A program made the position numbers and the translations under genes. DNA of 64,000 nt from Limnephilus marmoratus. Taxonomy: Eukaryota > Arthropoda > Insecta > Trichoptera > Limnephilidae. The DNA is taken from assembly GCA_917880885.1 (NCBI GenBank), contig OU862917.1, positions 52,932,727-52,996,726 on the forward strand. Reading direction: 5' to 3'. Positions 33,237 through 43,875 of this stretch are shown piece by piece; position 1 is the first letter of the stretch, and every line of letters starts with the position of its first letter. Under the pieces are notes generated by a model. That model searched no databases, was not told where the DNA came from, and saw only the letters and a list, made by a program, of their open reading frames with translations.

Positions 33237-36200
33237 CTGGAAAAAAACAAAGGGTTAATAAAGAACCTAAGTGAATAAAATCTTACTGATGCCGTAATGT
33301 TAGCTGCAATACTTTAACGAGAAACTTTATTTTCGCATTACCTTTACCGTTTAGGTGTGGTGTGCCGATATATTGAATAATGCTAGTGTCGATATCGAAA
33401 GAATGGAAAATGCAGGTTAATGGAGGACAGAACACGGTTGGTGCTAACAAAAAACTGTCCAAAGAAGCGAAGCTAGCAGTCCACAATGGAGTACCTACCT
33501 ACCTACACTGATGTATGACGGTAAGGCATGGTAGTGAGGCTGGCAGAGGAAGGATCAAAGAAGACAGAATGCTGTAAAAATGAAATCCCTGAGGCGTACG
33601 TGTGGTAAAGCTCAGCGCCCTTGAGGTGATTTTCCACGAAAACGGCGCTACATAAATTAGCCAATTATTATTATTATTATTATTATTAAAACCATGTATG
33701 ACTGTGTTAGAAATGTGGAGATGCACGATGAGGCGGAGGAAGGATAAAAGGGAGGCGTCTACTAATATCTACAGGAATTCCAAAAACTGAAAAAATCGAA
33801 CTAATATCTATGAAAACCAAAGTGTTGACGAATATCTACAGCACAAACTGTTGACTAATATCTATGAGAATCAAAGTGTTGACGAATATCTACAGCACTG
33901 GCAGAGGTTGGATTTGCAATTATGTGTAGCATATTGGAATAATGTAATATTGCGTATGCAGTTTAAAAAACTTAATTTATGTAAGTGTGTATGTAAAAAT
34001 TCGTAATATCGGACTATTAGACACATTTAGCTGATTAGTCCAACCTACGCTCTGTAGATATTAGTTCAACCTACGCTCTGTAGATATTAATCAACACTCT
34101 GAAGTTCGTAGATATTAGTTCAACATATGAGCTGTAGATATTCGTCAGACGTACAGGCTGTAGATATTAGTATCTGGAGTCGGATAAAAGTAGACAGAAT
34201 GCTGGAGAAATGAGATCCCTGAGGCCATGTATGATTACGTGAGAAATTCGTGTGGAGATTCGCAAGTAATGCAAGGCCTACGAAAGCGTAATGAATAAGA
34301 TTAGGAAATGGACGCTCAGATGGTTTGGGCATGTAGAGCGAAGAAAAAGATGTAAGAAGAATATATCACACACAGGGCCGGATCTACGAAATCTGGCGCC
34401 CTGTGCAGTAGGTACCGATGGCGCCCCCCCCCCTACATTTCTATTTTGATTAAAAATTCGTTCACCCCAATTTTTTTTTTTTTTATGTAATTGTTATTTT
34501 TTTTACACTAATTTATCAAATAAAATCAAGACATATAAAGGGTGTAACTTTTCTAAGTGACCTGGCGGTAGCTCTCACACTCGTTTTTTTTTAAAGGGAG
34601 GATCGCCAGGAGCCCCATACTCTCTGAATCTATTGGGTAAACATAAATTATGGTGTTATTTTAATTATTTTAGGAAAAACTCTTTGCAAGTTATGCTTTA
34701 AAATAATACAACGAATTGTTGGTATGTGCCCGTACCATGATTTAAAATATAGGTTACGAGACAATGCGGGTGGTTTTGCTGAACTAGGTCCATTAGACAT
34801 TCTTGAGATTTACTGCCTATATACCCTACACGAATATTAGAAAAAGCAAATACAAATACGTTCTCATGGCAACGTACAACACAAGAATAGCATCTACAGC
34901 TTCTGACTAGCAAACAGGCAGTCCCGACGAGAGACAATGAGAATGAGCAGTGATAATAAGAATATAACCTCAAATTTGTACGTTGCATTTCCCCTGTGTT
35001 GAGCGAACAAATACTCAACACTGACGTATGGTATCAACGGCTTACGAACAAAAATACCGCGCTGTGATTGGTTATTGAATTTGGAGCGCACCTATTCGTC
35101 GTAAAAGACGGTAAAAGATATATGGAAAAATAGATCTTACGTAAACTAAATATATGGAATTTGTAAAAAAATTCTGTAACTGACTATAAATTCGTAAGCC
35201 GTTGATACCAACCTGATGCGTGCGCATTCTGTTTCTTTGGAAAGTGTTGCTAGAGCGTAATAATTATTTCCTACTTTGGGTAATTTTTAAACGATTCAGG
35301 GAATATTATAACTAAATTTTAATACAATATTTATTTTCTCACGGCGCCCCTTCGGAGTTGGCGCCAGGTTTTTGCACGTTTTTGAACGTATGGCAGATCC
35401 GGCGCTGATCACACACATGTGAATGATAGGGTGACCGGCCAACTCAGATTGAAACCATCTCAGAAGCACTTCAGAAAGGTCATTAAGAGTGATAGTAAAA
35501 AAAAAATGGTTAAATAGGTTAAGTTAGGTTAGGGTTACCGGCCATTTTAAAATTATTTTTTCATAGCTTTTAATGACCTTTCTGAAGTGTTTATGAGTTG
35601 GTTTCATTTTGAGTTGGCATGGAACCGATGATATTGGACAAAGTACGTTTCGTCTTTAGGAAAATGTGGAAGAGACTTTTATTTGCGTTTTAAAGATGGT
35701 CAACAGTATTATTGGCTCACCTTCTTTGTTGCAATTAATCCAGTTCAACATCCAACATCACTTCATGAACTAGATTCCAAAATAATGTATTTCTGTTCCT
35801 CAATCAACTCTCTATTAATAACTACGGATACCGTTCTACTTTGTCTAGAATGTCGATTATGCATTGTCATCATTGAATGAGTTTCAGCTCGAACGGATGG
35901 CGGGAAGTGTGTTAATTTCCACTTCCAAGATTCCTTGTCATTTATACTTTCATTAAATCGAGACTTGTCAACTCAAGTCAAAGAATTGAATTTTTCGAAA
36001 AGCATAACTAATGACGGTTTTTTCAGAATTTGAACAATTCATCATATTTCAAAGTTAAAATTCAAGCTATGTGAAAATTCTTTTCAAGTTTTATTATTAT
36101 TTCATCATAGACCGGTTATTTCACAGTATTTGCATAATAACAGAACTTGATTATTAACTTTCACATTTGATGAATTGTTCAAATTCTGTGAAACACGTAC

Positions 36201-37599
36201 TAAATGATTTTCTTCAGTCGCCACACAAATAAATAATACAAGATTTTCTTTAAATAAGACGTGCTTGGACCTTATCGAAACCTTGTTCAGGCAACACGAT
36301 CAATGCCAACCTTCACATCTGCCCTGATGAGGGATATGTGGCACCCGGGGCGGATAACGTGGTGTCACGCGGATAACGTGGTGTCACCCCCCCCCCCAAT
36401 TTCCCAATTTCGACTTCACAAATGTTTAGAAAATTGGTCCGTCTTGGTGGGGGGGGGGGGGGATGGCCAGTGAGTTTCAGAAATAGGCTACTTTCGTGTA
36501 TAAAAAGACCGTCAGGCACACAAATATAAACAACGCCGGATGCAATATTCTTTGTCACAATATCCTTCGTATTTTTTTTCCACGGTCGGGTGTCACCTCC
36601 CGTCGGGTATTTGAAAGACTGTAAATCAATGGAAAATTATTAATCTCAAAGAATCAGACTCGGAACTCGACATTCTCACAAACGTCCATTGCCCAATCCA
36701 AGCAGGTACAAGCCTGTACAAGCCGAACTAAGCTGTGTCACCCGCGTAGCAGCATATGGTGGTCACCGAGGTCACCGATTTCTGCTCTGCGCTGCCTGCG
36801 TCTCAGCAAATGCCCAGTCTTATTTTGGTTCTTTCCTTCAAATTCGTGCTTTATGCACCTAAATATCCGTACATACTCCTCGCGATAATATAATACATTA
36901 TACAAGTACTTACGTTGAATACTTTTTAGAACAAACTCCCGAAACAGCCTTTGTACGAAGAAGGTGGTGCAGCTTTGCCAGAATAAAAACGACCCACTTT
37001 CTTGCTTCCACCTCAAACTCCTTCAGTCTCTGCTTCTTAAGTTCATCTTCATTTGCCTTGATAGTCGACAAAACTTCGCAGTTCTTATCCTGGACTTTAC
37101 GAATCCAAGCTTTGAGGGCGTAATAGGAAAATATATCCCTACGCGAAAGATACCCGTGCCATGTCCTTTGTATAATGCTAGCCATTTTGTTGTAATGCCT
37201 TTGGTACATTTCTTCGACACTTTCTTTTAACATTTGACGGTAGAGAACCCTTCCGCGCCAACCTCGGTACCATCTCTGAATTACTATAGCAGATGAGTTT
37301 AACTTTTTTATATAACGTTGAACTATAAATCTTCTTACATAACACTGGATAGTTCTGGCTGAGCGGAATTCAATGCAAGAAGTATGTCCAAGTTCGCTGA
37401 AAAAATATTTGAATCTCATCTTTTTACGTATTACGTCATATGAATACGAATGTTTGAGTACTTTAAAAGAATGCCCTTAATGATTATAAATATTTTGATA
37501 GACCATTTTTTCACCATGGTGCTCTACTTACTCTGAAGCATTCTGTATTTTTTCCAAATAAAGATCCACATCAGGCACAAGGAAATAAATAGATGCCAT
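32729..37599 (-). CDS. SPATA17: IQ-motif protein, SPATA17-like
   Basis: SPATA17 is a calmodulin-binding IQ protein linked to sperm/ciliary axonemes. Exons are 37599-37532, 37396-36914 and 33236-32729, with phases 2 and 2 joining perfectly to give 352 aa plus stop (human 361 aa). Three IQ motifs are visible: residues ~38-50 (ARTIQCYVRRFIVQR), ~60-72 (AIVIQRWYRGWRGRV) and ~97-109 (ASIIQRTWHGYLSRR). A later block, AKLHHLLRTKAVSGV, mirrors the family's MHYLLSTKQIPGI. The C-terminal half is less conserved. Intron 2 is 3.7 kb and holds a hAT-type MITE and other repeats. Confidence 0.87.
33604..33690 (-). repeat. GCGC-family short repeat, copy 2
   Basis: Minus-strand copy with GCGCCGTTTTCGTGGAAAAT and CACCTCAAGGGCGCTGAG, next to (ATT)n at 33666-33688. 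In SPATA17-like intron 2. Confidence 0.6.
33761..34181. mobile_element. Element with alternating ACTAATATCTA / ACGAATATCTA subterminal motifs, copy 1
   Basis: The left side has five ~11-bp motifs (ACTAATATCTA or ACGAATATCTA) and the right side five in inverse orientation (TAGATATTAGT or TAGATATTCGT). The outermost pair forms the inverted ends ACTAATATCTACAG / CTGTAGATATTAGT. Copy 2 is at 59457-60236. Clustered inverse motifs like these resemble transposase-binding sites; no protein is encoded. Confidence 0.65.
34373..35407. mobile_element. hAT-type non-autonomous element with 8-bp duplications
   Basis: ATCACACA lies at 34365-34372 and 35408-35415. Ends are CAGGGCCGGATCTACG and inverse CAGCGCCGGATCTGCC. 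Inside is another inverted pair (TGGTATCAACGGCTTACGAA at about 35029 and its inverse near 35190-35209), so a second element is probably nested. A short stretch near 34706-34840 translates to RIVGMCPYHDLKYRLRDNAG, perhaps an RT tail. Confidence 0.82.
35432..35628. mobile_element. Small foldback element
   Basis: The left arm ACCGGCCAACTCAGATTGAA, then ACTTCAGAAAGGTCATTA, is mirrored by TAATGACCTTTCTGAAGT and GAGTTGGTTTCATTTTGAGT. One arm end recurs alone near 58600-58640 (GTTTCTGAGTTGGTTTTATT). Confidence 0.65.
36350..36387 (+). repeat. 19-bp perfect tandem duplication
   Basis: GCGGATAACGTGGTGTCAC occurs twice head to tail, followed by a C-run at 36388-36398. A G-run lies ~65 bp further on (36450-36463). 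It is near a CTGATGA word at 36324-36330 that lacks the downstream GAAA box. Confidence 0.8.
36914..37396 (-). CDS. SPATA17: SPATA17-like exon 2, three IQ motifs
   Basis: A 483-nt exon with all three IQ motifs and the HHLLRTKAVSGV block. It ends AC at a GTAAGT donor, completed by A (Thr) in exon 3. Confidence 0.9.
37532..37599 (-). CDS. SPATA17: SPATA17-like exon 1
   Basis: ATG at 37599-37597. Codes MASIYFLVPDVDLYLEKIQN and onward, ending in phase 2 (GA) at a GTAAGT donor, completed by C to give Asp. Confidence 0.8.
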
Positions 37600-38039
37600 C
37601 TTTTTTAACGCTCACGTTTGACAAATTTTGAATTAAGAATGATAATAGATTTTTAATTAGCTTTGTTTTACCCTGTAGGGTAATTGCTTAGTTTTATAGG
37701 GTATTTGGTTTTAGTTATATAAGATTTATAAGTAAGAACTACTTTGGCAAATTTGAAAATCGTAAATGTAGAATCTTAATAAATTTTGTGGTTGTTGATC
37801 AACATTTTATTATTTATTACATATTTTTTTATTAAATCAAAATTAATAATGTTATTATTAAATGTGTTACTTAGAATAATACTGGTGTAACTCCAATTTT
37901 ACAGAAAAATCAGTTAACTCAGACCAGCACAACATTGGTTGTTGGTTTACATCTATGCATAACATTTATTTGCTAAAAAAATGTTTGTCCTTCCTCATTA
38001 ATATTATTTATTTTTACTGTTAGATTGTCATTATTTGTG

Positions 38040-38320
38040 ATTTTATGTCCGGGTTAAATCTTCCCCTCAGGAAAAACTAAACCCTTCCACACACTTTTCC
38101 ACAAATAATCATCTAGTCAATACACCCTACGCAAGTGCACTATACATGTATAAGTATAATAAATACAAAACAGTATAAGAGCAACATGTCAACCTACTAG
38201 AGACCAAATAGGAAAATAATTCACCGACTCCAGATATTTTCATATCAGAGGGTTCGGCTCGGTAGAACTCTTAATTGGACCGATAAAACCTACTGATTCC
38301 TCAATATAAATATTTAAAAG
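38040..38320 (-). repeat. Dispersed repeat, inverse copy of 59045-59290
   Basis: The minus strand reads CTGATATGAAAATATCTGGA, GTCGGTGAATTATTTTCC and AACCCGGACAT in the same order as the plus strand at 59045-59290. No termini or coding content are recognised. Confidence 0.6.
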
Positions 38321-38748
38321 ATCTTTCGAAATACTACATGTGTTTAAAATGATTGATTTTGAATTTTTATATTTACTACTTATCTATTATTATTTTATGA
38401 TATTTTTACTATTAAAATCTATTATTACGATTCAATTTTTGTTCTTCAATATTCTTAAACAGTTGTGTTATAAATAAATAAGAGATTTAATAATTTTTAT
38501 TTGTTTCGAAAGCATTTTACTTACATGACCACTAATATTCTAAGTAACACAAGTTCTGCAAGTATTTTTTAAATATTTTATTACTGCGACAGTCATATCA
38601 GCGTTCAAAGCCACTTTTAAACTTGAACAACAGTTTCACGTTTCACAGTTGCCACTTCCAACTAGATTCCGAGAGCATACTTTACGCGTTATTACAATTC
38701 CACAATAATTTAAAAAAATCTTACGGGAAGATTATTTTAATGTAATAC

Positions 38749-39054
38749 GTCTACTTTCAAATATCTTTCAAAACTTTTTTTTTTGGTTTGACTGAGATTT
38801 GAAGCTTCCTACCCAGTGATCAGAATCAAATCGCAAGTTGGTAAGGCCCACAGATAAGAGAAACAAAGGGTAAGGCAGATATTTATTTCGTATGCACCTA
38901 TGTCTACTTTCAAATATTCTTTAAAACTTTTTTTTTTTGGTTTTACTGAGATTTGAAGCTTCCTACCCAGTGATCAGAATCAAATCGCAAGTTGGTAATG
39001 CCCACAGATAAGAGAAACAAAGGGTAAGGCCGATATTTATTTCGTATGTATGTA
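38749..39054. repeat. ~150-bp direct duplication
   Basis: The block GTCTACTTTCAAATAT, then TTGAAGCTTCCTACCCAGTG and ATCAGAATCAAATCGCAAG, occurs at 38749 and again at 38902 (offset 153), nearly identical. Recent tandem duplication of non-coding DNA. Confidence 0.8.
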
Positions 39055-39396
39055 TATTAAGTGCTTTAATTTCTTCGAATTTCAGAAAAATGTTTGTATG
39101 CCCGCGTGTTTGTGGCGTTTGGCACCAAAAGTTGATAAAATTAAGTGTTATCGACAACGCATCCATTTGCAGAGTTTTTGCTTGATCGGTTGTCGGAAAA
39201 CGGGTTAATTTCTACCTACAAGATTCAACATAAATCATACATTCATTCAATCAAGAAAACTCTCTTTGAGAAAAAATCACTTCCCACTGGCAACTACGAG
39301 CCTTTGCATATAATAGAAAGAAAGGGTTATAGTTACAGATTAAATTGACTAGAATAACTAAAGATTAACGAAATAATATAATAATCAAATTATGAT

Positions 39397-40142
39397 GGGC
39401 CATAAACATTAGCACTTTTGTAATCGTGCTAGTGGGGATTCCGAACGGGGGAGGAGGACGGGGTCACTTATGCGGGGCTCCTCGCTTCTTAGAAATTTAG
39501 TCACAATGGACCGCTTTGTGGGAGAGCAACGCGCTTTCGGGGTAAAACATTTTTTACAAAAACAATGATTTTGGTCAACAATGATTCTGTTCTGTTTTAC
39601 AAAACAATGATGAACGCCGCCTATTTCGTTCGCATCACCAATTACAGAGTATTAATCAGTGCCCAAGTGTTAATTTAATTAAATCATGATTTAAAAATTT
39701 CAAAGAAACCGGCAGGAAAACAAACAGGGCGGCCATGGAGCAAAAGAAATTGGTTAAAGAAATTTTCCCTAACAAACTGATCTCGCGCAGAGAAGATATT
39801 CCATGGCCTCCCCGCAGCCCGAATCTAACCCCAGCTGATTTTTGTGGGCTATATTTGTGTATATACATATATTATCTTACAAGTCGAGTCTACGTAAATA
39901 AACCAGCGACTATACTCCAATTAAAGAAGAACATCCATCAACAAATGGTCAACATACCTTGAGATTTGTGACGAATTTTTTTTTGAAAATCTAAGGACCT
40001 GATTTGAGGAATGCCAGCGGCGAGATGGCGGCCATTTTGACGAAATGATTTTCCAGCATATTTTTTTCTTATCAATAATCATTTATTTAAATATAATCCT
40101 ATTTTTTCACGATTATTTCAAAAGTGCAAATGTTTATGGCCC
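39397..40142 (+). mobile_element. Deleted Tc1/mariner-type transposon
   Basis: The ends GGGCCATAAACATTAGCACT, then TTTGTAATCGTG, are mirrored by CACGATTATTTCAAAAGTGC and AAATGTTTATGGCCC. Inside, PWPPRSPNLTPADF and RVYVNKPATILQLKKNIHQQ match the end of DDE_3 transposases around the last catalytic Asp. The N-terminal two thirds are gone. Confidence 0.75.
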
Positions 40143-40962
40143 ACCCCACATAAAGAAAAATTATCCCTTAACCACTTCTTTAGTATTTTCAAGAAACCTA
40201 AGCAATGTGATTCCTTTTTAAGAACAGGAGTATCAACAAATATATGGTACCAACCTATTCACGATTCACGACATTATAAAACAATTCATCCAAACCTGTC
40301 ACAATTTATTAGATAACCATTAAAGTGGGAAACAGATTTTAATGTTAAGGCCCCCAAGATTCTTCCAGAACTTTGTAATAACCATGTTAATTAGGAGTGA
40401 GGTACTAAACAAACGGAGTTCTACGAATTAAACACAAAAACAATAAAATAATATTTTTTGTAATGATCATCCTTCCTGATAGTATGAAATATTGCTTCGT
40501 GAGCTATTATATTATTGCAAAGAAAACGATCAATTTATAAAATCAAATGTGTTTATTTTGTCTGATACACTATTTTATGAAAACTAACTTAAATACAATA
40601 AAAATGTCTTTAAAATGAAATAACATCATTAAGTTACAGATGCAACGAAATTATAACAAAAATATTCTACTAATTACTTAAATTTATCAAACTAAAAATA
40701 TACACAGGTTTAAACATACAGTACTTTAGTTCAATAACATCTTTATGTACTCTTTAAACAATACACAAATAAATAATAATCATTTTTAATACAGTATTCT
40801 CCTCATATGCAATCAAAGTTAGATCTTTATTTGTAACTAAATCCCACACTGGGTACATCGACAAGAGAACCAGAAAAATAACGACAGATACACTATGCAA
40901 GAACATCTATTTTTTTATGTAGGCACTGATTTTTAGACTATACACGAATGTATGATCAATAG

Positions 40963-42025
40963 TCATTTAAATCTTTTCTTTTTACAATAATTGTTATGAA
41001 GGTAAATTTCGTATTTGTTGTTGAATTTGAGTCGGCATCGTTTGCACCTAAATATAATGTAGGGAGTTTTGTTTCTGAGCTTCTTCAGCAACAACTTGGC
41101 AACCATGTCACGATTGCGAGAATTCCGCTTCTTGCGCATATTTATTTTCCTGCATTTTAGATCCGCAACGATTCTAGGCAGATCGTACAAGTCAGCGTTC
41201 GAAGAGCATTGAGATGAAGAGTCGCAAAGTTCGATCTTTTCAGGGTTATCTGTTCTTATCTTGGAAATAATTGTATTCACATGCTTGACAGGATTTTGGG
41301 CTGGGCCGTGGGTTTCATGTTTGATTTGAACCGATAGGCATTCCACGCTCGCGTTTTCCTGATTGGATTCATCCGGGGTTATCAAGCTGAGATCCTCTAC
41401 TCCTTCTATCAGGATTACTCTCTTTGGTTGGCTCTGTTTCCTCGATCTTCTGTTGAGATGCCTCTCCTCGTCACTTTCCCAGGTTTGCTGGGAAGACAGG
41501 GAAGTCTCCAGCGCAGGAGCGGGGGTGTTGTCGAACTGGAATTGCGGGGATGCTCCGTTGGCTGCGATCAAGGGAGATCTCAGCGTACTGGTGGTGATGT
41601 GTAGCTTTTGATGCGTCGTCAGCAAACCGGCAGTTTTGTACGATAGTGAACAAACGTTGCACACGAAGCCAGACTTTTTATTTTCTTTGTTGTGTGACTT
41701 TTTAGTTTTAGGAAGTTTCTTCTTCCTTTCGGTCGAATGTTTAGGGATTTCAGCGGGAGATGTGACTGTCGCTCCGTGAGCCGCGGTAGAGTCGCGCTCG
41801 CCAGCATCTTCAGCCGAGTTGCCGACATCCCCCGCTTTAGGAAAATCCTGGACGTTCCTCTCGTGCGCGTGCGGGTAGCCCGGGTGGCCGCGGCCGGCCG
41901 AGAAGTCATCCTGGTCCGAGCCATCCGACGCCTCCATGTAGTTGAAGAGGCGCGCGGCTCCCTGTTGGCGGGGCTGCCTCCAGGGGGCCCTCACAGGTTC
42001 CAGGGAGCTTCCATCACTCGAGGGG
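40963..42025 (-). CDS. chn: charlatan-like exon C, two distal fingers and stop
   Basis: Codes PSSDGSSLEPV, a low-complexity region, finger FVCNVCSLSYKTAGLLTTHQ, an acidic/Ser linker and a terminal finger FRCKRCRLKFNNKYEIYLHN followed by KKKRFK and stop. An AATAAA-type signal (TTTATT on the plus strand) lies near 40551-40556. Confidence 0.82.
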
Positions 42026-43875
42026 CTGACAACGGAAAAGAACTTTATCAGAAAATTAATATCACCCTACCTCTGGCGAGGAGTGAGTCATATATGGTCC
42101 CTGGCTAAATTTGTCGTGCTGGGTTAATGTTTTAGTATTGTTTAGATTAGTTCCCTGATCTCACAGAAATTGTATAAACTCAGTAATAAATAAATTAGTA
42201 AAGCTTAAACTAAGGAAAGGTTGGAAATGATGAGGATGATGTGTTAAAATGTTAAGAGAAGATGAGATGAAATGAACAGAAGATGACACCAACACCGAGG
42301 AATTCCCTTGCTAAGCGTAGCATGCTTCTTTGAAATGGTGGTGTCTATTACCCAAATGCCGGCATCACGGGTGTCACCGGCGCCCCGCTGTAGCCTGCTC
42401 GTACCATCGTGTTCGGTACTTTAATGCTGCGATTCTCCACGTGACTGAAAGAATGTACAAATATATTAGCTTTGTTACCTACTTTACATAATGAGGTATA
42501 ATTTAATGAATGATAGTAAATAAATTGGACTCACTGCTGTTCCTGCATATGCAGCGCAAGCTGTGCTTGATCTTCTGCCAAGAAAGAGCATTTTCCGCAT
42601 GCTTTCTTATTATGTACTTTAGAGACGTGGGTGGAAAGCCTTTCTGAGCGTGCGGCCTTGTAATCACAAAGGGCGCACACAAAAGGTTTCAGATGAGTAT
42701 TGAGATGCCTCTTCAGACACCAATTGTCCACTCCTGACCAGGGGCAGTAGCAGCAGGAATATCTCTTATCTCCCTTCTTCTTACTTCCTGCGTGTTTGGG
42801 ATTTCCGTCGTGCTCTGCCTTGACCTGGTGCTGCATGTTGTGTTCAGTTTTGACGTGTTGGACTCTCGGCACGTACGACTGCTCTCCTTGATTCTGTTGT
42901 TGTTGCGGGGCCATTTCGGTGTTCACTTTAGGATAATATTGACCGGGAGATGTTTTCGGAATTTGTCTTCTTATTCTATTTAAATCATAAGGATGATCAC
43001 GATGCATTCTTAAAAAGTGTTTTTTGACATGGTCGGCACGGTTAAATTGTTTCTGACAAACGTAACATTCGAAGGGTTTTTCGTCTCTATGTATGTTTTC
43101 GTGTCTGGTGAAGAGGTCACGGCGGTCTGTAGCGTAAGGGCAGGCTGGACAGCCGTACCTCTTGGCGGCTCCCGGTACGGCAGGTGGGCCCGGAGGTCCT
43201 GCAGGAGGGGAACCCGAGGGGGCGCGCCCCACTGCCGCGGGGGCTGGTGGTGGAGACATACTGTCTACTTTAACTTTCAGTCTCTGGAGGTATTTGGTAA
43301 CTTCATCGAGCACGGGGTTGTTCTTGACTAGAGTGTCAGTTCCCCGGTCGTCTGGCATGTTGTGTTCGCGCACCAGATGGAGACGGACGCATCTCGCCCA
43401 GGCGCTGCCGTAGGCGCACTGAGGACATTGGAAAACGCGAGCGTTGGAATGGGTTCCCAGCCAGTGCTCCGCTATCCTCGACAGAAAGCCGACGCATTCG
43501 CAGTCCACGCATTTGAAGAGTTTCTGCGCGGGGTTGTAACTGGCGATGCGCGAGGCCGTCCACTGAAGCGCCTCATCGCTAGGAGTCCACTTATCTTCAG
43601 CGGCGGGGTTGGTCTTTGGTTGAAAATTGGCATGCAGAATGCCAGGTGGAGGGAAGCCGTTCTGCATGAGAGCTGCTAAGCCAAAAGCGGTGATGTGGTC
43701 TTCGGGCTTCAGCATGGAGCCCTCTTCGTGGTCAACCCTGTCAGGGAAGTCCAGCGCTCCTTCTTCTCCGTAAAGCTTTTTGGTGATCTCCTTGAACATG
43801 TCCTCGCAGTCCAGGGCCAGGGGCCCAGGCATGGCTACTTCCATGTCAGCTGAGCTCGTCCGCCATGCTCCTGCA
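40963..43875 (-). CDS. chn: Charlatan-like C2H2 zinc-finger transcription factor (5' exon missing)
   Basis: Charlatan is an insect REST-like zinc-finger regulator of neural gene expression. Exons are 43875-42535, 42444-42352 and 42025-40963, with phases 2 and 2; from the ATG at 43844 this gives 821 aa. Fingers lie at about residues 111-131, 140-161, 232-252, 260-281, 364-384, 390-411, 416-441, 590-610 and ~795-815. The last ends in Cys (HNNYC), a C2HC variant. The block TDRRDLFTRHENIHRDEKPF, then NRADHVKKHFLRMH, is what I recall of charlatan; this comes from memory. The third His ligand of finger 7 is coded across the exon 1/2 junction, supporting the splice. Upstream of the ATG the frame stays open to the acceptor (AWRTSSADMEV), so translation probably begins in an earlier exon that I could not find. 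Confidence 0.75.
42352..42444 (-). CDS. chn: charlatan-like exon B (small)
   Basis: A 93-nt exon coding HHVENRSIKVPNTMVRAGYS and GAPVTPVMPAFG. It supplies the last His of finger 7 and joins in frame on both sides (TTCAG acceptor, GTAATA donor). Confidence 0.78.
42535..43875 (-). CDS. chn: charlatan-like exon A, seven zinc fingers
   Basis: The acceptor CCAG lies at 43876-43879. The exon codes DMFKEITKKLYGEEGALDFP, seven C2H2 fingers, a proline-rich linker (residues ~197-228) and a Gln-rich stretch (~312-345). It ends CA at a GTGAGT donor. Confidence 0.82.

Larger units (their letters stand above)
37600..39396. other. Intergenic region between SPATA17-like and charlatan-like genes
   Basis: No gene seen. 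It contains a repeat shared in inverse orientation with 59045-59290 and a direct duplication at 38749-39050. Very AT-rich. Confidence 0.5.

Noticed and set aside
33666..33688. (ATT)n microsatellite as a stand-alone feature of interest
   Set aside because: Ordinary short tract; only notable as the companion of the GCGC-family repeat.
36324..36350. Fifth plus-strand hammerhead (CTGATGA, then GGG...CCC)
   Set aside because: The obligatory GAAA box is replaced by GGGG, and no stem III follows.
43017..43679. Plus-strand frames of 75-105 codons
   Set aside because: Antisense shadows of the GC-richer charlatan-like exon A.
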